Shown: positions 36,049-43,913 of the stretch, piece after piece
How positions within the stretch are numbered: the first letter of the stretch is position 1
How the letters are laid out: every line of letters starts with the position of its first letter
Assembly (NCBI RefSeq): GCF_000812945.1
Contig: NZ_JSYM01000003.1
Span: 62,001-126,000 of the forward strand
Direction of reading: 5' to 3'
Length of the DNA: 64,000 nt
Source: Flavobacterium sp. AED
Lineage (GTDB): Bacteria; Bacteroidota; Bacteroidia; Flavobacteriales; Flavobacteriaceae
Position numbers and translations under genes: made by a program
Notes under the pieces: generated by a model
Database searches by the model: none
What the model was told of the DNA's origin: nothing
Seen by the model: only the letters and a program-made list of their open reading frames with translations

Positions 36049-36567
36049 ATGAAATCATTTATTATTGTTGTGCTTTTTTTAAGCATGACTATTACATCAT
36101 ATTCGCAAGATATGGATGGAAATATAAGGATGGAAGAATTACCAGGAGTTGTAATTAAAAGTGCTGGAAAAGACTTCTCGATTTATCTACCAGATAAAAA
36201 TCCGGATAAAGGTGTAAGAGCTTTAGAAGAAAAATTTATAGCTTATGATTTGGGGAAAGATTATGAAGGATATGAAAACTATTTAGTAATTATGGAAACC
36301 AAAAATGGATCATTGAATGCAACTTATAATGAAAATGGAAAATTGACTCGGGTTGTTGAAAACTACAAAAACGTAAGACTCCCAAGTAGTGTAATTTATT
36401 CTGTTTATAAAGCTTTTCCTGGGTGGCAAATTGTAAATGACAAATATTTATATACCCAAAAAGAAGGTGATATCGTTAAAAAAGAATATAATCTCCGAAT
36501 AAAAAAAGACAATGACGTTCGTAAATTAGTTGTTAATGCAAATGGGGATATTGTAAAAGGAATGTAA
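36049..36567 (+). CDS. Exported PepSY-like protein of unknown function
   Basis: 172 residues. Clear signal peptide (KSFIIVVLFLSMTITSYSQ). The C-terminal half has a beta-alpha pattern (GKLTRVVENYKNVRLPSSVI, FPGWQIVNDKYLYTQKEGD, YNLRIKKDNDVRKLVVNANG) resembling the PepSY-like/BLIP fold used by small secreted inhibitors or sensors. Function is unknown. Followed by a terminator. Confidence 0.7.
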   Translation: MKSFIIVVLFLSMTITSYSQDMDGNIRMEELPGVVIKSAGKDFSIYLPDKNPDKGVRALEEKFIAYDLGKDYEGYENYLVIMETKNGSLNATYNENGKLTRVVENYKNVRLPSSVIYSVYKAFPGWQIVNDKYLYTQKEGDIVKKEYNLRIKKDNDVRKLVVNANGDIVKGM

Positions 36568-36585
36568 TCGAAAACCACTATAAAT

Positions 36586-36618
36586 TAAAGGCTATCATTC
36601 GGATAGCTTTTTTTTTGC
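36586..36618 (+). terminator. Terminator after the PepSY-like gene
   Basis: AAAGGCTATC pairs with GATAGCTTT around ATTCG, followed by nine T residues. Confidence 0.85.
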
Positions 36619-36716
36619 CTTTAGAGAACTATTTATTTTTGAAAATTTTAATCTTAAAAAAACAAAAATCACCATTAAACCAATTATATTTATCGAGTAA
36701 TAAATGAAATTATTTT

Positions 36717-37844
36717 ATGAGTAAACTTCCAAATATCAGCACCAGTATTTTTACAGTAATGTCAAAAATGGCCGCTGAACATAACGCAATCAATCTTTCT
36801 CAAGGGTTTCCAAATTTTCCTGTCGATGAAAGATTAACAAGCATTGTTGCCAAACTTACCAAAGAAAATGTACATCAATACACCCCAATGTCAGGTTATC
36901 CGCCACTATTATCAAAAATAGTAACACTTGTCAAAAAATCATACGATAGAATCCTTCAAGCTGATACTGAACTATTAGTAACCGCTGGAGCTACTCAAGC
37001 TATCTTCACCACAATATTAGCTTTAATAAAAACTAATGATGAAGTTCTTATTTTAGATCCAAGTTATGATTGTTATGAAGCACCTGTTTTACTTTGCAAT
37101 GCAAATCCGATTCGGGTAGCTTTAAATGATGACTATACTCCAAATTGGGAAATTATAGAAAAAGCCTGTACTCCAAAAACGAAAATGATTATCATTAACA
37201 ATCCGCATAATCCAACAGGTAAAATTTTAGCAAAATCTGATTTTGAATCATTAGAAATTCTATTGGAAAAACATCCTGACATTTTAGTCCTATCTGATGA
37301 AGTATACGAATACATCACTTTCGAAGAAAAGCATATTTCAGCTCATACTCGGGAAAAATTACTCAATCGTTGCGTGATGATTTCCTCTTTTGGAAAATCG
37401 TTCCATGTTACCGGATGGAAAATTGGTTATTTGGTAGCACCCGAATATTTAATGAAAGAAATCAAAAAAGTGCATCAGTTTTTAGTTTTCAGTGTAAATA
37501 GTATATGTCAAGTTGCTATTAGTGACTATTTAGACTTAGTTTCTGTAGATGAAATTGGAAAATTCTATCAGGAAAAACGAGATTATTTTAGACAATTATT
37601 AAAAGACAGTCGTTTCAAACTCATGCCTTGTGAAGGAACTTATTTTCAGGTTGCTTCCTATGTTGCTATTTCAAATGAAAATGATGTTGATTTTTGCAAA
37701 CGGCTAATCGTTGAGCATGGTGTGGCCGCTATTCCTATTTCTACTTTTTATGCCGATGGGAAAGACTTGAAATTAATTCGTTTTTGTTTTGCCAAAGACA
37801 ATACTACATTGGAAGAAGCCGCTAAAAGATTGTGTGCGATTTAA
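36717..37844 (+). CDS. PLP-dependent aminotransferase, methionine/kynurenine type
   Basis: 375 residues of fold-type I class I/II. The catalytic Lys is in SSFGKSFHVTGWKIGYL. Other landmarks are NPHNPTGKIL, DEVYEYITF and the C-terminal LKLIRFCFAKDN with the carboxylate-binding Arg. The closest patterns are methionine aminotransferase (YbdL/MtnE), which acts in methionine salvage and 2-oxo acid transamination. The 3' end is 77 bases before the SDR start. Substrate class is inferred. Confidence 0.85.
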   Translation: MSKLPNISTSIFTVMSKMAAEHNAINLSQGFPNFPVDERLTSIVAKLTKENVHQYTPMSGYPPLLSKIVTLVKKSYDRILQADTELLVTAGATQAIFTTILALIKTNDEVLILDPSYDCYEAPVLLCNANPIRVALNDDYTPNWEIIEKACTPKTKMIIINNPHNPTGKILAKSDFESLEILLEKHPDILVLSDEVYEYITFEEKHISAHTREKLLNRCVMISSFGKSFHVTGWKIGYLVAPEYLMKEIKKVHQFLVFSVNSICQVAISDYLDLVSVDEIGKFYQEKRDYFRQLLKDSRFKLMPCEGTYFQVASYVAISNENDVDFCKRLIVEHGVAAIPISTFYADGKDLKLIRFCFAKDNTTLEEAAKRLCAI

Positions 37845-37921
37845 AAGCATCAATTTTATTTTTTTATTATGCATGCATACTATTTAATTTTATTATATTT
37901 ACAATAAAAAAATATCAAAAC

Positions 37922-38803
37922 ATGAGTTATACAGATAAAATGTTACGGGATGATGCCCTAAAAGGCAAAGTAATTGTCGTAACTGGTGGCGGAAGCGGTT
38001 TAGGAAAAGCAATGACTAAATATTTTTTGGAATTGGGGGCGCAAGTTGCCATTACATCCAGAGATTTAGAAAAACTAAAAAATACTGCTACAGAACTGGA
38101 AACAGAAACGGGCGGAACTTGTCTTCCTATTCAATGTGATGTGCGTCATTATGAAGAAGTCGAAAACATGTTACAAGAAGTTTTGAAAGCTTTTGGTAAA
38201 GTTGATGTTTTACTTAATAATGCTGCCGGAAATTTCATTTCACCAACAGAAAGATTATCTGCAAATGCTTTTGATACCGTAATTGATATTGTTTTAAAAG
38301 GAACAAAAAACTGTACTCTTGCTTTTGGAAAACATTGGATTGACACTAAACAAAAATCATCTACCATCTTAAATATCGTAACGACTTATGCATGGACTGG
38401 TTCCGCTTATGTGGTGCCAAGTGCTACTGCAAAAGCTGGAGTTTTGGCCATGACACGAAGTCTTGCTGTAGAATGGGCTAAGTACGGGATTCGCTCTAAT
38501 GCGATTGCTCCGGGACCATTCCCGACCAAAGGGGCTTGGGACAGATTATTGCCAGGAGATTTAGCCGAAAAGTTTGATATGGCAAAAAAAGTGCCGTTAA
38601 AACGCGTGGGAGACCATCAGGAATTAGCCAATTTAGCGGCTTATTTAGTTTCTGATTTTTCGGCTTATGTAAATGGTGAAGTTGTTGTTATTGATGGAGG
38701 CGAATGGCTCAAAGGCGCCGGACAATTTAATATTCTGGAAGCTATTCCCGAAGAACTTTGGGATCAGTTGGAAATGATGATTAAAGCAAAAAAGAACAAA
38801 TAA
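37922..38803 (+). CDS. SDR oxidoreductase, 2,4-dienoyl-CoA reductase-like
   Basis: About 293 residues. NADP site VTGGGSGLGKAMTKYF, LLNNAAGNFISPTERLS, and a DECR-like active region ATAKAGVLAMTRSLAVEWAKYG with APGPFPTKGAW. This places it near mitochondrial/peroxisomal-type dienoyl-CoA reductases, which use NADPH to reduce dienoyl-CoA in unsaturated fatty-acid beta-oxidation. The classical YxxxK pattern is altered, as in that family. The ATG at 37922 (MSYTDKM) is preferred over upstream frame. A terminator follows. Confidence 0.82.
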   Translation: MSYTDKMLRDDALKGKVIVVTGGGSGLGKAMTKYFLELGAQVAITSRDLEKLKNTATELETETGGTCLPIQCDVRHYEEVENMLQEVLKAFGKVDVLLNNAAGNFISPTERLSANAFDTVIDIVLKGTKNCTLAFGKHWIDTKQKSSTILNIVTTYAWTGSAYVVPSATAKAGVLAMTRSLAVEWAKYGIRSNAIAPGPFPTKGAWDRLLPGDLAEKFDMAKKVPLKRVGDHQELANLAAYLVSDFSAYVNGEVVVIDGGEWLKGAGQFNILEAIPEELWDQLEMMIKAKKNK

Positions 38804-38814
38804 TAGTTTTAAAT

Positions 38815-38847
38815 AAAAAAGATAGTCAATAAATGACTCTCTTTTTT
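38815..38847. terminator. Bidirectional terminator after the SDR gene
   Basis: AAAAAAGATAGTCA pairs with TGACTCTCTTTTTT around ATAAA, between convergent genes. Confidence 0.75.
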
Positions 38848-38854
38848 GTTTCTG

Positions 38855-39166
38855 CTAATTTTTATTATTTTCCAAAGCAACCAAAATTTCGCTTTTCAAC
38901 AAACCACTTCCTCCGCCATAATGCTGTACAACAATTATATTGGGATTCTGCTTTTTAAAAAAAGCACACAAATTGATTTCACTTTCTTTCTTAATTCCGG
39001 AACCCAATAATACCAGTGAAAACTCTTTTTGACAAAAAATTTCCTTTGCCTCCTCATCATTCATGACACCTACTCCATTCCAATTTTCATTAGAATTAAT
39101 GAGTCGGACAACAATTGCCAAAATTTCGATATGTCTTCCTATGTAAAGAATATTGGTAGTTTCCAT
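38855..39166 (-). CDS. Small receiver-like protein of unknown function
   Basis: 103 residues. The alternating strand/helix pattern (NILYIGRHIEILAIVVRLIN; FSLVLLGSGIKKESEINL; NIIVVQHYGGGSGLLKSEIL) resembles a response-regulator receiver fold. However, the acidic pocket and phospho-acceptor Asp are missing, so it would be a pseudo-receiver. This is a fold guess only. It lies beside the YceI/pirin/Crp group on the same strand. Confidence 0.55.
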   Translation of the reverse strand: METTNILYIGRHIEILAIVVRLINSNENWNGVGVMNDEEAKEIFCQKEFSLVLLGSGIKKESEINLCAFFKKQNPNIIVVQHYGGGSGLLKSEILVALENNKN

Positions 39167-39239
39167 AATTCAACTTTTATAAAACAGCAACCTCAAAGAT
39201 TATAATCTTTTGAGATTGCTATTTCAGTTCTTGTGAAAA

Positions 39240-39770
39240 TTATAATTTTATAAATTGCAATTCTATATTCAATCGAACTTCTTCACCCACTAAAACTCCG
39301 CCAGTTTCAAGTGCTGAATTCCAATTTAGTCCCCAATCTTTTCTATTGATTTTTCCTTCTAATGAGAAAGCTAATTTTGTATTCCCCCATGGATCTTTCA
39401 TTAATCCACTAAATTCTGCTGCCAGTTTTACTGATTTTGTAACGCCATGCATGGTTAAATCTCCAACCAATTCATATTCGCCCTCATTAACTTTGGTAAA
39501 TGAAGTCGCTGAGAATTTAATTTCTGGAAACTGCGCTGCATCAAAAAAGTCAGGACTTAATAAATGGGTATCTCTATCAGTATTTCCGGTAGATATGGAA
39601 TCGATTGCTCCGGTAAATTCAATTTTTGCATTTTCAAAATCAGTATCTTCTGATTCAATTGAAGCCTCAAATTTTGAAAATTTCCCTGAAATAGTAGTAA
39701 ACATCATGTGTTTTACTTTAAAACCAATTTCTGAATGTGTTGGGTCTATTGCCCATTTTGTTGTTGACAT
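39240..39770 (-). CDS. YceI-family protein
   Basis: 176 residues. KWAIDPTHSEIGFKVKHM at the N-terminus and SPDFFDAAQFPEIKFSATS with ELVGDLTMHGVTKSVKL are the YceI lipocalin-like barrel signatures. Such proteins bind isoprenoid or amphiphilic ligands. Here there is no signal peptide, so it would stay in the cytosol. It lies next to pirin and a Crp-type regulator, a group seen in other flavobacteria and possibly under stress control. Confidence 0.9.
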   Translation of the reverse strand: MSTTKWAIDPTHSEIGFKVKHMMFTTISGKFSKFEASIESEDTDFENAKIEFTGAIDSISTGNTDRDTHLLSPDFFDAAQFPEIKFSATSFTKVNEGEYELVGDLTMHGVTKSVKLAAEFSGLMKDPWGNTKLAFSLEGKINRKDWGLNWNSALETGGVLVGEEVRLNIELQFIKL

Positions 39771-39812
39771 AGTAGTATTTTTTAATATTAATTATTTCTT
39801 TTATTTATCTGA

Positions 39813-40565
39813 TTACAATTTCATTGGTACTTCCATCAAAAGGATTTCGGCATCCACAGAATTTGCAGTGATTGAAATTGTCTCGGTATCCCAAATTCCT
39901 AATCCGTCACGTTCATTTAGAACGATGCTCCCTATTGTGAAATCACCTTTCAAAACAAAAGCATAAATTCCATTTCCTGGTTTTTTCAATTGATAAGAAG
40001 TAGAAAAATCCTTGTCAAATTTCCCAATATGAAACCAAGCATCCTGATGAACCCAAACACCTTCGTCTTCAGGATTTGGAGATAAAATTTGTTGTAATTT
40101 ATTATGACGATCCTTTAAGTTCAAAGTAACCTGATCATAACGCGGGGTTACATTTTTTTGATTCGGATAAATCCAAATCTGTAAAAATTTCACCAACTGG
40201 TCTTTATTCTTGTTGTATTCGCTGTGAAAAATCCCAGTACCGGCACTCATAACCTGAATATCTCCTTCTTTGATTACGGTAGTATTTCCCATACTGTCTT
40301 GGTGTTCTAAATCACCTTCGAGCGGAATAGAAATAATTTCCATATTATCATGAGGATGTTTCCCAAAACCCATTCCTTGATTTACTCTGTCGTCATTCAA
40401 AACTCTTAAAACACCAAAATTAGTTCGTTCCGGATTGTGATAATTAGCAAAGCTAAAAGTATGGTAGGATTCCAACCAACCGTGATTGGCGTGACCACGA
40501 GTATTGGCTTTGTGTAAAACTGAATGAGTGATAACTCCGTCTTTAATTTTATCTGTATTTTCCAT
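39813..40565 (-). CDS. Pirin family protein (YhaK/YhhW-like)
   Basis: About 250 residues of bicupin fold. The N-terminal cupin has HPHDNMEIISIPLEGDLEHQ and VMSAGTGIFHSEYN, with the metal-binding His/Glu pattern of pirins. YhhW-type pirins are quercetinases or redox sensors. The frame is open upstream to 40604, but ATG 40565 (MENTDKIKDG) suits the family. It sits between the YceI gene and the Crp-type regulator on one strand. Confidence 0.88.
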   Translation of the reverse strand: MENTDKIKDGVITHSVLHKANTRGHANHGWLESYHTFSFANYHNPERTNFGVLRVLNDDRVNQGMGFGKHPHDNMEIISIPLEGDLEHQDSMGNTTVIKEGDIQVMSAGTGIFHSEYNKNKDQLVKFLQIWIYPNQKNVTPRYDQVTLNLKDRHNKLQQILSPNPEDEGVWVHQDAWFHIGKFDKDFSTSYQLKKPGNGIYAFVLKGDFTIGSIVLNERDGLGIWDTETISITANSVDAEILLMEVPMKL

Positions 40566-40655
40566 TGTTCTTTTCTTTAATAGTATGATGCAAAGTTGCG
40601 TCAAAAAAAAAGCGCCTGCATTGAACTAGGACAAGAAATGAAAAATAACGAGAAT

Positions 40656-41237
40656 TTAGAGTTTGGCAATTTTGGTTCTTACTTTGCTTAAAAACTCAGC
40701 AGAAATACCAAGATAAGAAGCAATGTAATGCTGGGCGACGCGTTGTGAAAGTGTAGGATAATGTTCCAGAAACTCTAAATATTTCTCGGTGGCCGTTTTA
40801 GAAATGGTATTGAATAAGCGATCCTGAGTAACTGCTAGATTGCGTTGCATTAATATTCGGAAAGCTCTTTCAAACTTGGGTGCTTTGGCAAATAAAGTTT
40901 CTTTTGTCTCAGGACTAAACATGAAAAACTCACAATCTTCCAATGTCTCGATAAACACACGACTCGGTTTATCTTCATAAATACTAAAAGAAATATCGCT
41001 TATCCAAGCATTTTCAATGGCAAATTGAAGAATGACTTCGAAACCATTGGCATCAATATAATATTTCCTGACACAACCCTTGATAACAAATGCTTCAAAG
41101 TTGCACATTTCGCCTTCATGAAGCAGAATCGTTTTTTTAGGAACGGTTTTATATTCCAATAAAGAATTGAAAATTTCCATTTCTTTCGGTTCAAAAGCCA
41201 CATAACGACTGATATTTCTATTGATTTGTGAGTACAA
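40656..41237 (-). CDS. Crp/Fnr family transcriptional regulator
   Basis: 193 residues. The cyclic-nucleotide-like sensory barrel (FEAFVIKGCVRKYYIDANGF) is followed by a short HTH region (SQRVAQHYIASYLGISAEFL, then SKVRTKIAKL). It has no Fnr-type cysteine cluster. The HTH is near the C-terminus as in this flavobacterial branch. It likely controls the pirin and YceI genes immediately downstream (about 90 bases), by position only. Confidence 0.88.
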   Translation of the reverse strand: MYSQINRNISRYVAFEPKEMEIFNSLLEYKTVPKKTILLHEGEMCNFEAFVIKGCVRKYYIDANGFEVILQFAIENAWISDISFSIYEDKPSRVFIETLEDCEFFMFSPETKETLFAKAPKFERAFRILMQRNLAVTQDRLFNTISKTATEKYLEFLEHYPTLSQRVAQHYIASYLGISAEFLSKVRTKIAKL

Positions 41238-41390
41238 AATGCTTCTATTTTTAGAAAACTAAAGATAGAAAAAAATGCTAATTAATGACACGCAATAAAT
41301 ATATTAAATTAGCAACATTTCCTCAAAAAACAAAAACCACTCGCAATTAAATTCCTATTTTTGCTTTGATAAATAAATAATATATCTTTT

Positions 41391-41999
41391 ATGCTCATTA
41401 TAGGAATTGCAGGTGGAACAGGAAGCGGAAAAACAACCGTAGTTCATCAGATTATGAATGAATTACCGGAGACAGAAGTAGGTATTATTTCACAAGACTC
41501 GTATTACAAAGAAAACCACGGACTTTCATTTGATGAAAGAGCACTCATCAATTTTGATCATCCGCGGGCTATTGATTTCGAATTATTGGTTACTCATCTT
41601 AAAGCATTGAAAGAAGGAAACAACATCAATCAACCCGTTTATTCCTTTGTAACGCACAATAGAACTGACGATACCGTTTTTACACATCCCCGAAAAGTGA
41701 TGATTGTGGAAGGTATTTTAATTTTGGCAAATCCAGAATTAAGAGATTTATTTGATGTAAAAATATACGTTCACGCTGATTCTGACGAACGATTAATCCG
41801 TCGTATGAGACGCGATATTGCTGAACGTGGTCGTGATATGCACGAAGTAATCAATCGATACCAAACGACATTAAAGCCTATGCACGAGCAGTTTATAGAA
41901 CCTACAAAAGCATTTGCGGACATTATTATACCAAATGACAAATACAATACCGTAGCCATCGACGTAGTTCGGGCGGTAATAAATCAAAAAATACTATAA
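41391..41999 (+). CDS. udk: Uridine kinase
   Basis: 202 residues. P-loop GIAGGTGSGKTTVVHQIM, the SQDSYYKEN motif, FDHPRAIDF and RRDIAERGRD are typical Udk motifs. It phosphorylates uridine and cytidine with ATP or GTP in pyrimidine salvage. A TATTTTTG -7-like box lies at 41356-41363 without a matched -33. A dispersed hairpin element follows it. Confidence 0.93.
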   Translation: MLIIGIAGGTGSGKTTVVHQIMNELPETEVGIISQDSYYKENHGLSFDERALINFDHPRAIDFELLVTHLKALKEGNNINQPVYSFVTHNRTDDTVFTHPRKVMIVEGILILANPELRDLFDVKIYVHADSDERLIRRMRRDIAERGRDMHEVINRYQTTLKPMHEQFIEPTKAFADIIIPNDKYNTVAIDVVRAVINQKIL

Positions 42000-42015
42000 T
42001 TTAGTTTAATTATTA

Positions 42016-42096
42016 GGAGCTATTTCCCGCTTTCTGTTACAATCTTTTTATTTTTGACAAAAAAAATAAAAAGGATTTTCACTGTAATCGGGGCTA
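42016..42096 (+). repeat. Dispersed ~80-base hairpin repeat, copy E
   Basis: GGAGCTATTTCCCGCTTTCT at the left, AATCGGGGCTA at the right, and arms AATCTTTTTATTTTT / AAAAATAAAAAGGATT in the centre. It ends 11 bases before the ATG of the DivIC-like gene, so it forms part of that gene's leader. Confidence 0.8.
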
Positions 42097-42107
42097 AAAA
42101 AATAAAA

Positions 42108-42440
42108 ATGACAAATCCGTATAAAGACAAATCTTGGTTTAAATTTTTGAGTAACAAGTACATTTGGGTCTTGTTATTTTTTGCTACTTGGATGATATTT
42201 CTGGATAACTATTCCTATTTCGACCACCGCTTTCTGGACAAGCAAATTGAAGAACTGGAAGACAATAAAAAGTATTACCAAGACGAAATAAAAAAAGATC
42301 AGGAGAACATCAAAGAGCTAAAGAATTCAGAACAAATAGAAAAATACGCCCGCGAGAAATACTATATGAAAAAAGATAGTGAAGATATATATATCATTGA
42401 ATTCGAAGGCGACACGATTGAAAAAAAAACAAATAATTAA
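42108..42440 (+). CDS. DivIC/FtsB-like septum formation initiator
   Basis: About 110 residues. A short cytoplasmic N-terminus, one membrane helix (YIWVLLFFATWMIFLDNY), then a long coiled coil (QIEELEDNKKYYQDEIKKDQ) and a YAREKYYMKKDSEDIYIIEF tail typical of the DivIC/FtsB family of the divisome. The start at 42108 lies directly after the hairpin element; the open frame upstream is repeat sequence. No other division genes are adjacent. Confidence 0.85.
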   Translation: MTNPYKDKSWFKFLSNKYIWVLLFFATWMIFLDNYSYFDHRFLDKQIEELEDNKKYYQDEIKKDQENIKELKNSEQIEKYAREKYYMKKDSEDIYIIEFEGDTIEKKTNN

Positions 42441-42483
42441 AGATTTTAATTATTCAAAAAACATAAAATAATCAACAAACAAA

Positions 42484-43851
42484 ATGGCTGCAAACCTTTT
42501 CGATGATTTCAATTCTATTTCTTCCAAACAATGGAAACAAAAAATCCAATTTGAACTCAATGGAGCTGATTATAATGAAACCTTAGTATGGAATTCCCCT
42601 GAAGACATTCAGGTAAAACCATTTTACCACAAAGATGAATTCAAGAAAGCTTTTGCGGTTACTACAAAAGCCACCCAATTCAAAATTTGCCAAAACATAT
42701 TTGTCTATGATTTTGAAAAATCAATCGAAAGAGCATTAGATTCGCTAAAACGTGGTGCGGACAGCATTCGGTTTACAATAGAAAATGAATCGATTGACAT
42801 CACAAAACTATTGGAGAAATTACCTTTGGAAAAAGTTACCGTTTACTTCCATTTGAGTTTTATCTCAATCGATTTCGTTAAAAAAATTGATGCATTTGCA
42901 AAGAAAAACAATACGCTAATTTTCTGCAATCTGGACCCAATTGGGCAATTAGCCAAAGACGGAAACTGGTTTGTAACCAAAGAAAAAAGTAATTTTGAAA
43001 CGCTGAATTTACTTTCGGCAGCAACAACAGCTGTATCTTTAATAAGTATCAATGCTACTTTATATCAAAATGCAGGCGCAAATATGGTACAACAAATTGC
43101 CTATAGTTTAGGACATGCCAATGAATATTTCAACCGAATTGAATCTATAAACCAACCAATCGTTTTCGAAGTTGCAGTTGGGACAAATTACTTTTTTGAA
43201 ATTGCAAAACTGCGCGCTTTGCGATTGCTTTTTAATTTGATTGCCCAAGAATACAACCATATCTTGGATTGCAACATTATAGTTTCGCCGACAAAACGCA
43301 ACAAAACATTATACGATTATAACGTAAATATGTTGCGCACCACAACTGAATGTATGTCGGCAATTATTGGTGGAGCTGATGCAATTGCAAATTTACCTTA
43401 CGATGCATTGTATCATAAAGACAATGAATTTGGAGACCGAATCGCGAGAAATCAATTATTGATTCTCAAAAATGAAAGTTATTTTGACAAAGTCAATAAT
43501 CCGGCTGACGGAAGTTATTATATAGAAAGTCTTACCAATCAATTAGCCGAAAAATCGTTGGCTTTATTCAAGGATATGGAGTCTAATGGTGGTTTCCTGA
43601 AACAACTTAATGACGGAATCATCAAAAGAAAAATTCAGGAAAGTGCTGATACGGCTCAAGAATTATTTGATAATGGTAAAGAAATTTTACTTGGCACAAA
43701 CAAACATCCAAACAAAGCTGATAAAATGAAACACGATTTAGAACTGTTTCCTTTTGTAAAAGTAAAACCGAGAAAAACATTAATTACGCCAATAATCGAA
43801 AAACGACTGGCCGAAAAAATAGAACAGGAAAGATTAGAGAAAGAAAGCTAA
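42484..43851 (+). CDS. mutA: Methylmalonyl-CoA mutase small subunit, short form
   Basis: 455 residues. Has the mutase TIM-barrel core (YQNAGANMVQQIAYSLGHAN, EIAKLRALRLLFNLIAQEY, NMLRTTTECMSAIIGGADAI, FDKVNNPADGSYYIESLTN). It ends about residue 455 without the cobalamin-binding-type domain found in the roughly 640-residue subunit of classical heterodimers. The small subunit is catalytically inactive even in the classical enzyme. Partners with the large subunit 62 bases downstream and MeaB at 3722. Confidence 0.9.
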   Translation: MAANLFDDFNSISSKQWKQKIQFELNGADYNETLVWNSPEDIQVKPFYHKDEFKKAFAVTTKATQFKICQNIFVYDFEKSIERALDSLKRGADSIRFTIENESIDITKLLEKLPLEKVTVYFHLSFISIDFVKKIDAFAKKNNTLIFCNLDPIGQLAKDGNWFVTKEKSNFETLNLLSAATTAVSLISINATLYQNAGANMVQQIAYSLGHANEYFNRIESINQPIVFEVAVGTNYFFEIAKLRALRLLFNLIAQEYNHILDCNIIVSPTKRNKTLYDYNVNMLRTTTECMSAIIGGADAIANLPYDALYHKDNEFGDRIARNQLLILKNESYFDKVNNPADGSYYIESLTNQLAEKSLALFKDMESNGGFLKQLNDGIIKRKIQESADTAQELFDNGKEILLGTNKHPNKADKMKHDLELFPFVKVKPRKTLITPIIEKRLAEKIEQERLEKES

Positions 43852-43913
43852 GCGTTTAGTATTCCGTTAAAAAAATATTTACAAAATATTATAATTCATT
43901 GTTCAAAAAAAAA

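Noticed and set aside
42054..42107. N-terminal extension of the DivIC-like protein
   Set aside because: It translates the dispersed repeat, and the family starts near the membrane helix.
43861..43913. B12 riboswitch between the mutase genes
   Set aside because: The gap is too short and has no B12-box.
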